The notes below the pieces were generated by a model, which worked only from the letters and a program-made list of their open reading frames with translations, was not told the DNA's origin and made no database searches. A stretch of DNA of 64,000 bases, taken from the NCBI GenBank assembly GCA_002633005.1, contig NMRA01000186.1:622748-686747 (forward strand). Reading direction: 5' to 3'. This DNA is from Phoronis australis (Eukaryota; Phoronida; Phoronidae). Shown one piece after another: positions 25,522 through 37,650 of this stretch. Made by a program: the position numbers and the translations under genes. The stretch's first letter is position 1, and each line of letters opens with the position of its first letter.

Positions 25522-26727
25522 CTAATTCTCAAGTGGCAGCTTTTCGTTTGTGCTCTTCGCGCTCATCCCAATCTGTTCCACGAGTTGCCACACGTACCTC
25601 GATTTATCCTGCACCATCTCGACTACCTCTCGACAGCACATCTGTTTAGCATTGTGATACTCGTACAGGTGCATCTCTCGCTCAGACATGTTCAAATACT
25701 GCTGCCACTGGTGCTTCAATACTTCCCAGCATTCTGTTAATGTCTCGTCCATTATCTTCTTTTGTTGTTTGCTCGTGTAGGGAACCTCTTCCGAAGAAAG
25801 ACAGGCGAAAGGAAGTGGAGACTGGAAATCTTGGAAACTCTCAGACTTAGGCTCTCGACAGCAAGATTCAAGCTCGATATCACCAAAATGGATATCCATT
25901 ACTTTGCTTTGCTTTGAAGCCGGCGTTTTTTTGCCGGCTTTAGAGAACTGTTGGCGGTTACGTTCGGGCTTACCGTCCGTCTGGATTGTGTCTAGTTTAA
26001 CACGAACAGTGCCTTTGACCACTTCAAGTTTGGGAGAATCGACATTCTGTTCATGGCGTTGAAAATTCTTTTGTGGAGGGTTTTCAGATATCGGCTGAAA
26101 CGAAGTCATGTTAAATGTTTGTTGCAACCCTTGCTGTATTGTATTAGGATTAGGAATGAACACGGTTGTAATTTTATCGACGTCTTTTGGTGATTTTTCA
26201 GTTGATCTTCTCTGTGCCACAATGTCGGTCGGTATTCGTGAAACTGTGGGGCGAACACAGGGCTGAATATTTTTACTTCGCTTTGTAATTCCTAAACTGG
26301 ACGCATTCAAAGAATGCGTAGGCGGTGTGTACGGGGATCTTGGCGGAAGAAGTCGAATCACGGAAGACTTCGGCAACCGCTGTGTTGTCAAAGAAAGGGA
26401 AGATTTGGAAAATGGTGTCTTCAATGCTTCTTTAAAACCTGTGTATTCTGTGTAGTCCGGACAACTATTCGAGTTACTGAAAGCTTTTTGTGTCACGCGT
26501 GAGACAAGTATCTGATCGCTGGGAACAAAAACAGATTCATCCGAGAAAAATGGTACAGCGCACGAACCCTCATTAGATGCAGACGTTCTGCTTGTCGGGT
26601 AGTCGTTTCGTTCGTCGTTGTTACCGTTGTTGTAATCACTGTCTCCTCCTTTAGCAAGAATGTCCAGTATCTCTTGAACAGACTGATAAGTTTCTGCATC
26701 AGATATACCTCTGTTCTCACAAGACAT
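25522..26727 (-). CDS. Intronless gene for an unrecognised 401-residue protein
   Basis: A single uninterrupted frame begins ATGTCTTGTGAG and runs 401 codons. I do not recognise the family. The N-terminus has a short leucine/isoleucine helix (YQSVQEILDILAKGG, residues 14-28) followed by an Asn/Asp-rich stretch. The middle (about 100-280) is Ser/Pro/Lys/Arg-rich and looks disordered, with proline motifs such as LLPPRSPYTPPTHS. The last 75 residues are predicted helical with many Trp, Tyr, Met and charged residues (ECWEVLKHQWQQYLNMSERE), possibly a coiled coil. No signal peptide or membrane segment is seen. It is the longest intron-free frame outside repeats and lies head-on to the PARP-like locus. 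It may be a lineage-restricted gene or a retrocopy. Confidence 0.75.
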   Translation of the reverse strand: MSCENRGISDAETYQSVQEILDILAKGGDSDYNNGNNDERNDYPTSRTSASNEGSCAVPFFSDESVFVPSDQILVSRVTQKAFSNSNSCPDYTEYTGFKEALKTPFSKSSLSLTTQRLPKSSVIRLLPPRSPYTPPTHSLNASSLGITKRSKNIQPCVRPTVSRIPTDIVAQRRSTEKSPKDVDKITTVFIPNPNTIQQGLQQTFNMTSFQPISENPPQKNFQRHEQNVDSPKLEVVKGTVRVKLDTIQTDGKPERNRQQFSKAGKKTPASKQSKVMDIHFGDIELESCCREPKSESFQDFQSPLPFACLSSEEVPYTSKQQKKIMDETLTECWEVLKHQWQQYLNMSEREMHLYEYHNAKQMCCREVVEMVQDKSRYVWQLVEQIGMSAKSTNEKLPLEN

Positions 26728-29700
26728 ATCGCCAGCAATATTTTCCTTAATGTTTACTCGTGGCGTTCAAAGGCGCTCGTGCGTGTGATCTTTTGTACGC
26801 CAGTTTTCATACATAAAACTACGCCAGCTTAATTGACTGCTTTAAAGACAGACAAAGTGGTCTTTAGGTTCCCTTAACAGCAGGGAAGTTTTGTTCCTGC
26901 ACCCATTGGAGATGCGAGTCATTTTTGGTTCAAAATCTCAGAAAGTTCGTATGAATTTGCATGCCCTTAAATACTTAAGTTCCAGACACGATGGACTACA
27001 TGTACATGTACTTGTAGACACGGATTCATTGAGACATTCCTCCATCAATCTATCGGTAACGTACATTATACTCTCCTAGCTAGCTACACGAGTGTGTTCA
27101 TACAGCTTTGCGCCAACACTAAGTACATTTAGGCCTACAATGTTGCTTAGGTAGGCTGCAAGCTATATTAACTGCTTCGGGTTAAGGTAAAAGTGAGCTA
27201 CATGTAAACAAGATTTGATACAAAACTGTCGCCTTTAAGATTTTAAAACTTTAACGATGCTGAGATGCACCGTTTCTGTAGCTTGATATTGAGGATTTTT
27301 CTGAATAGTTTTGTAGCAGGTGTGTTTTTGCGGCTGAGGAAAGCGTGAATGGAGTGAGTAAATATCTTTTCATGGGCGGCGCACCGTAGGGGGCTTGGGG
27401 CTATAGCCCCCACCTTTTCAATGCTGCACCGCCCCCATGCTTTTCAATTATGTTTTGTGGAATAATTAATAAGTTTTGGATGAAAGTTGCGGAGGCTCTT
27501 GGCTTTAGTGAGTAGTATTGGTAATAATGGAGCCGTGGAAGTGTTATACAAAAATCAGCGTATCTTGAGGGGACATTTCTTTGTCGCTTGGATGAATCAA
27601 CATTGATATCATCATGAAAATCTGAGAAAAATGGGGGTAAGAGCTTATTGCAAGACTGATAGAAAACTTTTAGACAGGAAATATGGAAATGTCGTTCTAG
27701 GAAAAAGATTCAGTGACCGAAAAAACAGGTCAGTATGAGCTAGGAAGTACTATGATGAGGTAATATTTGGAACAGCACATTTTTGTAATACTTGTAGTCG
27801 ACGGCAGTTGAGGAAACCCCAGCGCAACGCACTGTCGCGGGTAACTCCGATCTGGGTCCGCGCGAGACTCATTGCCCGCGGAACGTCGTCATAGACGAGT
27901 CCTGTGGTTGCAGTTTTTATTGTCGCTTTTACACAATTGTTCCAATAGCCCAGACAAATTCTCAGGGATGACATAATTGCCATGAAATCCGATCTGGGAT
28001 GCGGCACCGGCGATTCCGCGCTGGGCCAGCTAGTCAAATGAGTGGCCGAGGGAAGGATTTGATGACCCAAATGAAACGTTCTCAACGGAGTTACCGAAAA
28101 TATCTGCTAAGACTGGTTGTTACAGGATGGAATTTCACTGCGGCCTAAAAGTACATTAGGCGGGCTATGCGCGTTCGCTCAAGTTAAACAACCGGACTGT
28201 GAGTACTTCAGACATTTGGAGGTTACGCTGATTTTGGGGGTCTCCCTCTAAAATGTTTCAGAATTTAAACGTGTTAACCTGAATTTACATGCATTGCATT
28301 AGTCTTGGTAGGTTTCGCTGTTCAATGCATATTTAAAAACATCAAAGAAATCCTCGTTTACGGCAGTCAATATTTTAAAGATTTCAAACTTTGGTAAAAC
28401 TTTCAGACCACCTAATCTTCAAAATCTCCTCTGACTATCCACGCTCGACAATGCAATGACGCACGAAAACATTACCATCTTCAAATTAAATGTATAGTAT
28501 TACTGATTGGAATACTCTTGTTGCGAAAATAATATTATGACACTACCGGGTATTATTCACAAACAGAGGTATTCGAGGCTGCCAAACATTCAACTTTTCC
28601 AAGTCCACAAAAATTGTTTCATGTGTACTTTTATTCATTTGTGATAAATTGCCATAACCCAACAACTGGCATTTTCCGAGTACTATTTTCAGATTTTGTC
28701 GGTCGTTTTTACCCCACAAGGGAATTGTTTACTTGTCGTTCTGCGTAAACATGTAACGAGTAACGAGTAGGTACGAAAAAGATTAACGATACATAAATTG
28801 GCGATCCGGCCTACCGTTGGAGCGCTTAGTGCTGTACATGATACCGGTGGCGGATTAAGCATGACGAGGTACGTGTTACAATTAAGTCGAAGCCCAGGGC
28901 CCCCACTCAAATGCTCATACAACGATTATCGCAAAACAAAAGGAAAGTAGGGTGTAATTTTTACTTTTGAGTTGTAAGCAAGTGAGGTGGTTTCTACACG
29001 ACGAGACAGATTGTCTCGGCTTGTGCAGTGCTAGCCAAGAATAAATTGGACAATTTCATGAATCACCGCTAATCAGGGGCTTCGCGATTGCGACAATTAT
29101 GATATATATATATATATGAATAATACCTATGCCAAATATATACCGGACGGGTACATTTTGTGCAAATTTCGCAGACTTTGTCGTCCAAGAGCCCGCTCCA
29201 AAACTGACTTAAGTTCAATTTTGTCTGTTAAGTCTAAAATTTGTCTCAAAGGCAAACTTTGAAACTTACACATCCCCCTTTCTTGAAACAGACTTTAGAA
29301 AGGAATTGACCAAAATATATTTTTGACAAGCTTTCGCGTTCCATACCTCTTTAGAAAACCCAACCAAACTTTAATTCAAGAATCGTCATAAAACCAAACA
29401 GACGCGTTATGATTAGTGAATCTCTGCACTTTTAGGGACCCGGCGCAGACTTTTATGAACATGTTTTGAGCAGCACGAAAACACCTATATTTTTTAACAT
29501 CGCTTACTCATTGGGGCCCCGCACTCGTGACCCTACACATAATGAAAATGGCGGTACCCCATCACTAACATCCCACTGGAAATCGGGTTCGCATCACGAG
29601 GCCAGTGCTTTCATAGCCGTCGAAACATGTGCGCACACGTTTGGTGCCCTTAAAAATGCTGTGATCGCGATGCCGCTCAACAAAGCGGGGGGCCCGTAGT

Positions 29701-30427
29701 ATATGTGCACATGCAACTTCTGCTACGTTATTAATCTGGCACAGCATACAACTCGATCGCGAGCGTTTCTTATTAGGATCAACCTGCTTATAGCAGAGCC
29801 CTATTTTCTTGACGTTCACGAAATGAAACAAAAATGCGGGAGGGATCAAGGGGCACAAATTCAGATCCCGTCGTCCACAACTTCTGCTCCATAACCCATT
29901 CGTCGCAAACATCTCTGGTCTTGGTGACGGTAGCGATCTAGACTAGAACACGTGACGCGAGTTAGATACGATTTTAGGATATAATTTTGACTTTCAGTAG
30001 TATTGTATTTTAAGAATGAAATTCACTTGATCATTGAGCCAAATAATCTTTAGGCCCATATAAAAAGTATCAAAAGCAGCTGCGAAATCCGGTGAAATAC
30101 AGGAAGAAATAAAAATCACCTTGGAAATGTGTAGCCTAGACGCGTACCGGAAACCTGGTTTATAGGTTCATCAATTTTAGAAAGTGAAAATGAGGATATG
30201 ATGCAGTTTGAAAAAAGTTCTTTTTATTAGCCTATGGTTTAAAGAAAGTGTACTTTGACTAAATGAGGAGGTTCCGTCGGAGCTCCCTCGGGTACATTGC
30301 TGTACGCAAAGGTCGTTTCGAAATCAATTCTTGGAACACGTTCAAACGCGTTTGTGTTGGGTGCCGGATTACTTCAGACAGGCAAAAATCATCTGCCGCA
30401 TGTTGCTGTCGGCTGACGCACATTTTC
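26728..30427. other. Gene-poor intergenic region
   Basis: I see no supported gene in about 3.7 kb. A small inverted structure lies at 27373-27440 (GGGGGCTTGGGGCTATAGCCCCC, a worn transposon end) and a TA dinucleotide run at 29101-29118. Frames near 27750-28085 and 29466-29912 overlap on both strands and have no splice or family support. Confidence 0.4.
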
Positions 30428-31401
30428 TTAAAGTGTACGCAACATGACTCTAGTACCTCAAAATAAATTTTATTATTATATCTTACTTGATTTCAGTGCC
30501 TTTAGTGCACAGCTCATAAAGAAACACGTAAAAATTGAAAAAAATAATAATTATGTACAACGTCATGGGTTGAACCCAAGTCGTTCGGCACACTGTTCGG
30601 ATTCAGCAACTAAGTGTATAGAGTGAAGTGAAAGTAAAGTATATTTAGCGTCGAGAAGGTTCGTAGAGTGATGAAAAGATGTGTTTGCGGAGGCTGCAGC
30701 AACAGCAGTCAGACGGAGAACGTCTCGGTGTTCCGAAGGACGCCAAAGTTGCGCAGTAGTGGCATCGCTTCGTGCGCCGAACGAGAGTGTGGGACCTCAG
30801 CGTGGACCAAGCGATTCTGTCCGGAGCCACTCTGTGTTATGTCCATTTTGAGAAGTCGTCTTTCGACTCCAATCAGAGGAGATGTTACGATGAAGGCCTG
30901 GTTCAATAAAGGACAATATTTACTATTCAGAAACATCGGCTCTTTATTCAGGATCGTCTGTTGGATGACTGGGTTGACTGGCCGAGCCCGAGGCCGCTTC
31001 TCTAGCGGGAGGATCCACTTCGTAAGGCCCCGAAGTAGAAAAGTACGCAGCTGAAAACATATCAAACTCGTTCTCGCTCTCGTGCAACCCCATTTCGTCA
31101 TCCTGGCCACCATTCTCGTACGTTTCTTCATAGTATTTGTTCATTTCTTGCTCATAATCGTTGTGGCTTTCAAATTCCCTACTCTCCGCCGTTGTTCAAT
31201 GCTAGTCGCTGATCTCTTGTGTTCAACCCATGATGTCACATGGCGGGAAATGTGAAAATTGGCAAAAATTGAAAGAGAAATCAAAATTTCGAGCTAATGA
31301 CACAAAATAATCATGGATTTGGCTAAATTTTACGTCATACATCTAGTCTGTGGCCACTGGTAATTCGAAATGTGCAAAAATCCATGGTGTGTACTGTTTA
31401 A
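30428..31401 (+). mobile_element. TTAA-flanked THAP element, copy A (Kolobok-like)
   Basis: The element is bounded by TTAA at 30428 and 31398. Its ends are imperfect inverted repeats (GTGTACGCAACATG against CAGTACACACCATG), with a second inverted pair inside (GTCATGGGTTGAAC near 30564 and its complement near 31220). On the plus strand it encodes a broken THAP DNA-binding domain: MKRCVCGGCSNSSQTENVSV from 30671, then, after a frame change and a stop, RTRVWDLSVDQAILSG and LCYVHFEKSSFDSNQRRC. On the minus strand a converging acidic frame encodes KYYEETYENGGQDDEMGLHE. TTAA target sites with THAP coding fit the Kolobok superfamily; that assignment is inference. Confidence 0.7.
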
Positions 31402-33509
31402 ATCTCGGCCCGGCGTCTGCATCTTAGCTCACAGAGGCATAACCAAGATTGCCTTAGTCGTGACTAAATCTTATGTTTTAATCAGCGACAGGATCTTCTT
31501 CTCAATCATTCGTTCTCCTCACATTGTTAAAATGCATTGATTTTTCATTCCCGTCATATATCTATAGGTAATTTCAGTATCTCAAATATAAAATTTAATA
31601 CTGAAATAGACAGAGTTAAAACATTTCGTTTGTGGCTTAGGACAAATAATTCAAGACTCAAAGGTCGTCGTGGGGATATCACATCGATGGCGTACGTCGT
31701 AAAATAAGCAAGTTTTCTGGTGTTTTAAACAGGAGGTTATAACACTACATTTCAGTATTGAGAATATTTTATAACAGTAAAATATTGCCTCACCTAAATT
31801 ATAGTACACTACCACGGGGCAGCGAACATAAGCAATGATTCGGTTTGCAGAAGAAAGTTATTAGAATTATACATTTTTGAAAATATGTCTCATTGTGCGA
31901 TCTTAAAATTGAAGATTTATATATGTCTGCCGTTACCAAATTTTTTTATAAATGTGTTAACCACATGCTAGCAGTTTCTGTACTATCAATATTGCTCCCC
32001 GTTCTAGCATTCACCATTACAACAGGCGACGAAATGTATTACAAACTGACTTTTGTTCTGAAAATGCTTTTTTAAAAATTCTCTGCGTAATGTTTTGCCT
32101 ATCCTTAAAAACAGCCTTCCATATTAATTGTATCCTAGACAAGATTTATACACATTCTCTATTAAGTGTAATAAATTATCTAAGAAGCTTTATTTGCTGT
32201 TATATCTATCTAATGTGGCGGTAAACCACAGAAGGGCTAGATGGCTATAGCACCACATTTTTCAGTGCTGTGGCGCCCATGAGTTACTTTTGTATACTTT
32301 ATGGGTGACCCTGGGGTAAAGTCTTTCGCAGTTAATTTCCTAATTCAATAAGAATTTTTAGTTTTGTATTCTACAGGGCATGAAATAAACGCCGCCGCCA
32401 CCACCACCATGTTACGAGCTGTGAAACGTCGCGTTCTACGGTGATTTTGTTATCGCAGACTTTGCCCAATTCTTAATACCAACAAAACAAGTTTCAGTCA
32501 AACCAGCGTTCAATTAGCAGTAAAATGCTTAGATTTTCCAGACTTTTCGATACTTTCCAGCTAAACTAGGCGGGGATTGAAGGCGAGCGTGTACGGTCCT
32601 TCCGCCTTTCGGGAAACTGCACGTAGTCGTCCGCACTAGTGAAAGAATTACACTGACGATGGTACTAAGCGTTTATTCTAAACCAATACTTCTCAAATTC
32701 TAGACAATGTGGTTTAAAAACAGAGGATTAGATAAAATGAATAACATTAAAAGTTTATATAAAAAGAATGAATTAAATATGCACAAATCTACAAATACTA
32801 GAAAGACAGCAGATATACACCAGGTAAAGAACGACACAAAGGCATTTAAGCAGACATTGAAAAATACATAATAACACTTCAAAAGATATATGTCATATAA
32901 ACACTTAAAAAGAAATACGCCATAAAACACTAAAAAAGATATAAGTCATAAAAATTAGATAAAGCCGTAGCAGAGTGAGCGACATGAGCTAAATCAACTT
33001 CACTCGGCTCGAAGAAATTCAAACAATACCAGGAACGAGTCGAACGACTTGAATTCGGGTCACAGAGTACATTTGGTTCTGGCAATCTGATATGGTATTT
33101 CAGTTGTCAACAAGTCAAAGAGGTAACTAGTATCTACAAATGCAAATGACATAATATTCACATATTTAACAGTATCTCACTCTCTGAAGCCTATTTTGCC
33201 GAAGGTTGCTTAGCCAGTCGTATCTTGGATTTTTACCGACACACTTTATAAAAAGTGTTTTGTGACCTATAAGTATGAACCTGAACAATGATAAGTTTAG
33301 ACCACGTCTACGTTTCCTACCATGAATAACACAGCATGGCACTCGCGATAACATTGTTGTCACTGCAGCTACGACCAGGCCTACGCCAATAGTTGTCACT
33401 GCAGCTACGACCAGGACTACGACCATGGATAAAACGAGTTTACTACCTTGAAAAGCATCTTCACTGCTTTTCGAAGTACAAAAGAAGAGGTCACTGACGA
33501 AAAGATCAA
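31402..33509. other. AT-rich intergenic region
   Basis: No gene is supported. The stretch contains GCCGCCGCCACCACCACC near 32391, a few degenerate tandem copies of a 30-base AT-rich unit (GATATATGTCATATAAACAC-like) at about 32850-32965, and two copies of GTTGTCACTGCAGCTACGAC near 33356 and 33390. Confidence 0.4.
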
Positions 33510-35364
33510 TGCGGAACGTTGAAATGCGACCATGACTGTTTCTCATTATCACATAAATAGCCATTAGATGACGAAGGTTAAACCCGTCCGAAATTGGGAA
33601 AGCCCTATTGTCTCTATTTCAAAACTATTTGGCAAATTTCATAAAAGTCTACCAAGGAACTCCAAAGATACAGAGACAAACCTACAATAAACAAATTGTC
33701 ATTAGAGGGCACAGTGGTAATCGAATCCATCCATCTGTGGTCACCTGCCAATTTCCAAAATGACCATCTGAGCCGCTTGACCTACAGGAGCACACACCAA
33801 AAAGCAGATTCAAAAATAATTGACATAGTCACTACACTAAATACGTGGAATCCAACACAAATTCAAAAGGTCACATCATCTTCGCAAATGAAAATTATTC
33901 GCTAAACCTTAAGAAAACACGCCACTGCAGTGGTAAAAAATAATAACACTACTGGAGGGGGGGGTGCATGGTGGTAGTCAGTATTGTTCAAAGTCAAGGT
34001 CAGTCATTGCCACATCGAAAGAAAAACACTGGCAAAAGTTGATAAGGCATCAGGAGCTACAGTCAAGGTTCCCAAAAATACATAATTACCACCAGGGGAC
34101 GCCATAGGGCCTAAGGACGTCACCTCCATCCAAAATTTCCATGTCAGCCATGGTCTTCGCATGTGGAACACAAATGCTACGATTCAAAACGATCCTTTGA
34201 GTAGTTTGGCAGATAAAGAGGCGGATGCTAAAAAACGAACTCAAAATAACGCAAGGGGCCAAAAGATGACACACAATGCATTGAACTTGTTTGAGAAGAG
34301 AAAGATTTAGTTGTCACCTTAACAGAAACCTACTTTCCAAAAATCCATCAATGAAGTCCAAAAATACAGATGAACATAAAAAATCCAACACTGCCACTAG
34401 GGGGCACACTTGTAATCAGATTTGTCGGAAATTTGTCATAATCTGTAATCATCTCTGAAGGAATATATCTGCCAGATCCTCTATAGAGTTAAGGAGATAC
34501 AGCCATGGACCCCAAAAATGTCACTAGGGGTTGCTGCAGAATTCAAACCCCTCCGAAAATCAGTGTCAGCATTGGTCTTCTCATCAGGAAAACATCTGCC
34601 AATTTTCATAATGATCATTTGAGTGGTTTAGCGAATAGGCAGGTGGATGTCAAAAACTAAAAATTGTTAAACTTACCACCAGGTGTTGCAGAATACATCA
34701 AACCCATCCGAAAACAGGAAGGCGTCATTGTCTCTTCAACAGAAATCTATTTACTAAATTTCATGAAAATCCATCAAGGAACGCAAAAGATACAGAACCA
34801 AATGTAAAACAACAATAAAACTGCCACTACGGTGCACACCTGTATTCCGAAAGGTCTGAAACTCCTCGTCATCCGTTATCATCTTCATAGAAATATATCT
34901 GCCAGATTTCACAGAGATCCTTTGAAGAGTTAACAAGATACAACTGTCCATTTTCATAATGATCTATAAGCGGTTTGGTGGATAGGAAAGCCATCGTCAA
35001 AAACTTACTCAAAAATTTTAAATATTTTTACCAGGTGACGCAGAATTCGTCAAATCCCGTCTGAAGACTGGAAGACATCATGGTCTTTTAAACAGATACC
35101 TGTACGCCAAGTTTCATGAAAATCCATCAGGGAGCTACAAAGATACAGAGGCAAACATAAAAACACAATTGCTACTAAGGGGCACAGTGGTAGTAGAATT
35201 GGTCTGAAATACGGTTGTCGTCAGCTTCATAAAAACTCGTCTGACAAATATCATTATGATCCTACAAGGGGTTTAGGAGATATAGCCCTGTACACCGGAC
35301 TGCAAAATGGACGCCCTAACAGAGATGACGGCAATATGCACTCACATGTGGACGCACAAAAATG
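33510..35364. repeat. Composite interspersed repeat block (third copy)
   Basis: It begins with a worn left terminus (GAAATGCGACCATGACTG) and ends CACATGTGGACGCACAAAAA. Units are more diverged than in the other blocks, but a perfect CTCF-like core CCACTAGGGGGCAC remains at 34394-34407. It lies just past the 3' end of the KAP gene. Confidence 0.8.
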
Positions 35365-35566
35365 ACATAAAGTTGTAGCTAAGTTCTCATTGTAGATAGT
35401 GTAGTGCCATTGTGGATGTCTAGCTCAGGCACTCCACAAACCAAGGGTCTCAAACAGTAACTGATGTTGCCTTCCACGAACATTGCGTCAACAAGAGGAC
35501 GTAGACTTATAGTAACTGTACATGCATTGGAGCAACGAAAACTTAATACAGCACTGCCGCAAAGTC

Positions 35567-37650
35567 CTACACTTTTAAGGGCACCAGCCTATGTTCTGTG
35601 ATCTTGAATTGGGCAAGTGTGGCGGCTATTGTTGTTTTCAACGAATGGTCTAAGTTGACCGTATAGGGTAAGAAATTTTCCAAATCCTTTAGCTTAAATT
35701 GGTGTATTTGAAGAAATCTTGTGAAGAGTTCAGGATCGTAATCTAAACTCAGCAGTGACTTCCAGTCTGCTGGTGTAGAAAGCTTTTTCTCATTCTCCTC
35801 ATAGACATCAAGCAGCAACCGATCTTTATCTACGCTAGTGCCAAAGATGGTAGCCAATTGACACGTGTCTTCATAAATCTGAATCAACCAGCTTATTCTG
35901 TAAGGCCATTGCTCTGTCAGCAGCACCCACCAGGCAACATCACGAACATCTTTGATGGGCCTTTGACTACCTTGTTTATTCGACCTCTCAATTAACTTCA
36001 TAACCAAGAGCAAGATATTGCAGATGCGAGTCATGTTGCGAGGATTGGCAAACACAAGTTCTGGTTGCAACTTATACTGATTTAAAGCCAGGATCAGTGG
36101 ATTTTCTGAAGCAACTGTTGAACCATCGTCCCTTGGAGGAGCATTCTTTGCAGTTCCATCAACAACATCTTTCTTCAATGGTATTCCATTACCCTCAGCA
36201 GCAGGAGCATTACTTAAAGCGGGATTACCATTGGAGGCTGATGGAAGAGCAGTTCTTCTATCATGGCTTTTGAGTTGGATAGCTTCAAGTTTCTGATTTA
36301 GAAAATCACAGACTTTATCACCGGTAATATCAGGAATGCAGAATGGAAGCTGCACAATCTTCTTCAAATACTCGTGTCCGTTGATGTTAGCATCCAGCAA
36401 CACTTGACTGAAAGACTGCTCCACTGCTTTCACTACAATTCGTGGATCTATGGCAATCACAGAAATAAAAGGCGAGGAGTCGTCGGACAATAAAATGTTA
36501 ATGGCCTCCAGAATCTTGAGAATCTTCTTATCTTCAACCCTGTCCAAGTCATCTATGACGAGCAAAATTCGAAACCTCTTCTGATACAAGCATTCCATGA
36601 ATGCGACAAGATGCTGGACAAGCAAAACCTCCATGCGAATCTTGTGCATGAAACCGAGTTGCTCTTCAAACTGAGGCCCAGTCATCTGCTGCTGCAGGTT
36701 GGATATTCTCTCTGCTTGTGATGTGTAAAGACTCTTGGAGATGTTATAGACAGATATGATTTGTGACAGTGTCGCTGCTCCCAACAATCCACCACTGACA
36801 GCCTGAAGTATGACAGCAATGTCGACAGTACTCAGAACAGTTGAATATATGATAATAGTCATTATAGAGACGAAAACAAAAGTACAAAATCCCAGCCATC
36901 CAAGGTATTTGGGCAATGAATCAAAAATCACTGTTCTGTCTTCCACTGGGACACTGTAGCAATTGGTTTGTGCATCATAGGAGTGTCCCATAGTGCTTTG
37001 GGAGGCACTAGTCTGACCAACCCTCTTGGCCTGGTCCACCGGTTGTCCACTCTTATTGGTGTCTTTCTGCACGAGATCCTCTAGTTGTTCGCTAACGTCA
37101 GCCTCTACTACACGGAACAGTCTCGTCTTCCAGTAGCCAAATTTCTTCTCCACGGCACTGCACAGGTTAGTAACTATACCCGCCCACAAGAAGTCTGAGC
37201 CTGCGTACTCCCATGCATTGAAATTGACTTGGATAATTTCTAAAGGTGCTGAATGGGAGTCTACTTTCTCTGGATGTTGCGGCTTCTTGCACAACAATAG
37301 AACAAACAGCTTGTTGATTTCCTCCAGAGAAACGCTTGAGCTGTATTTACCTAGTATACACATGCAACATGTTGCTATGACGAGAACAACAAAAATAAGA
37401 CCGACTGTACCAAGCCACGTGAGCACCGGGACAGGACTTGCTGGTGTCTGTGTGGTAGTTACTGCTGATGTGTTGAATACTGGAGAAGGCATGTCCTTCA
37501 AACCAAACCAAAACATCACAACACAGGCACCAGTGGCGACACACATGAACAAAAGAAGGAGGAGGATTAAATAAGCTAAAAACGGTACTTTTATGGAGCA
37601 ACACGGAGCTTTGTGAAAGCTTGTCTTGGTTTCCGCTTCGTTGTTCTTTG
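35567..37650 (-). CDS. KAP fusion gene, large last coding exon
   Basis: The acceptor is TTTTTATTCCAG and the stop codon is at 35567-35569. This 694-codon exon holds all four membrane helices, the NAWEY motif, Walker B and the C-terminal NTPase region, including KIVQLPFCIPD and the ANPRNMTRICNI helix seen in KAP members. No disruption is present, which argues for an active gene. Confidence 0.92.
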
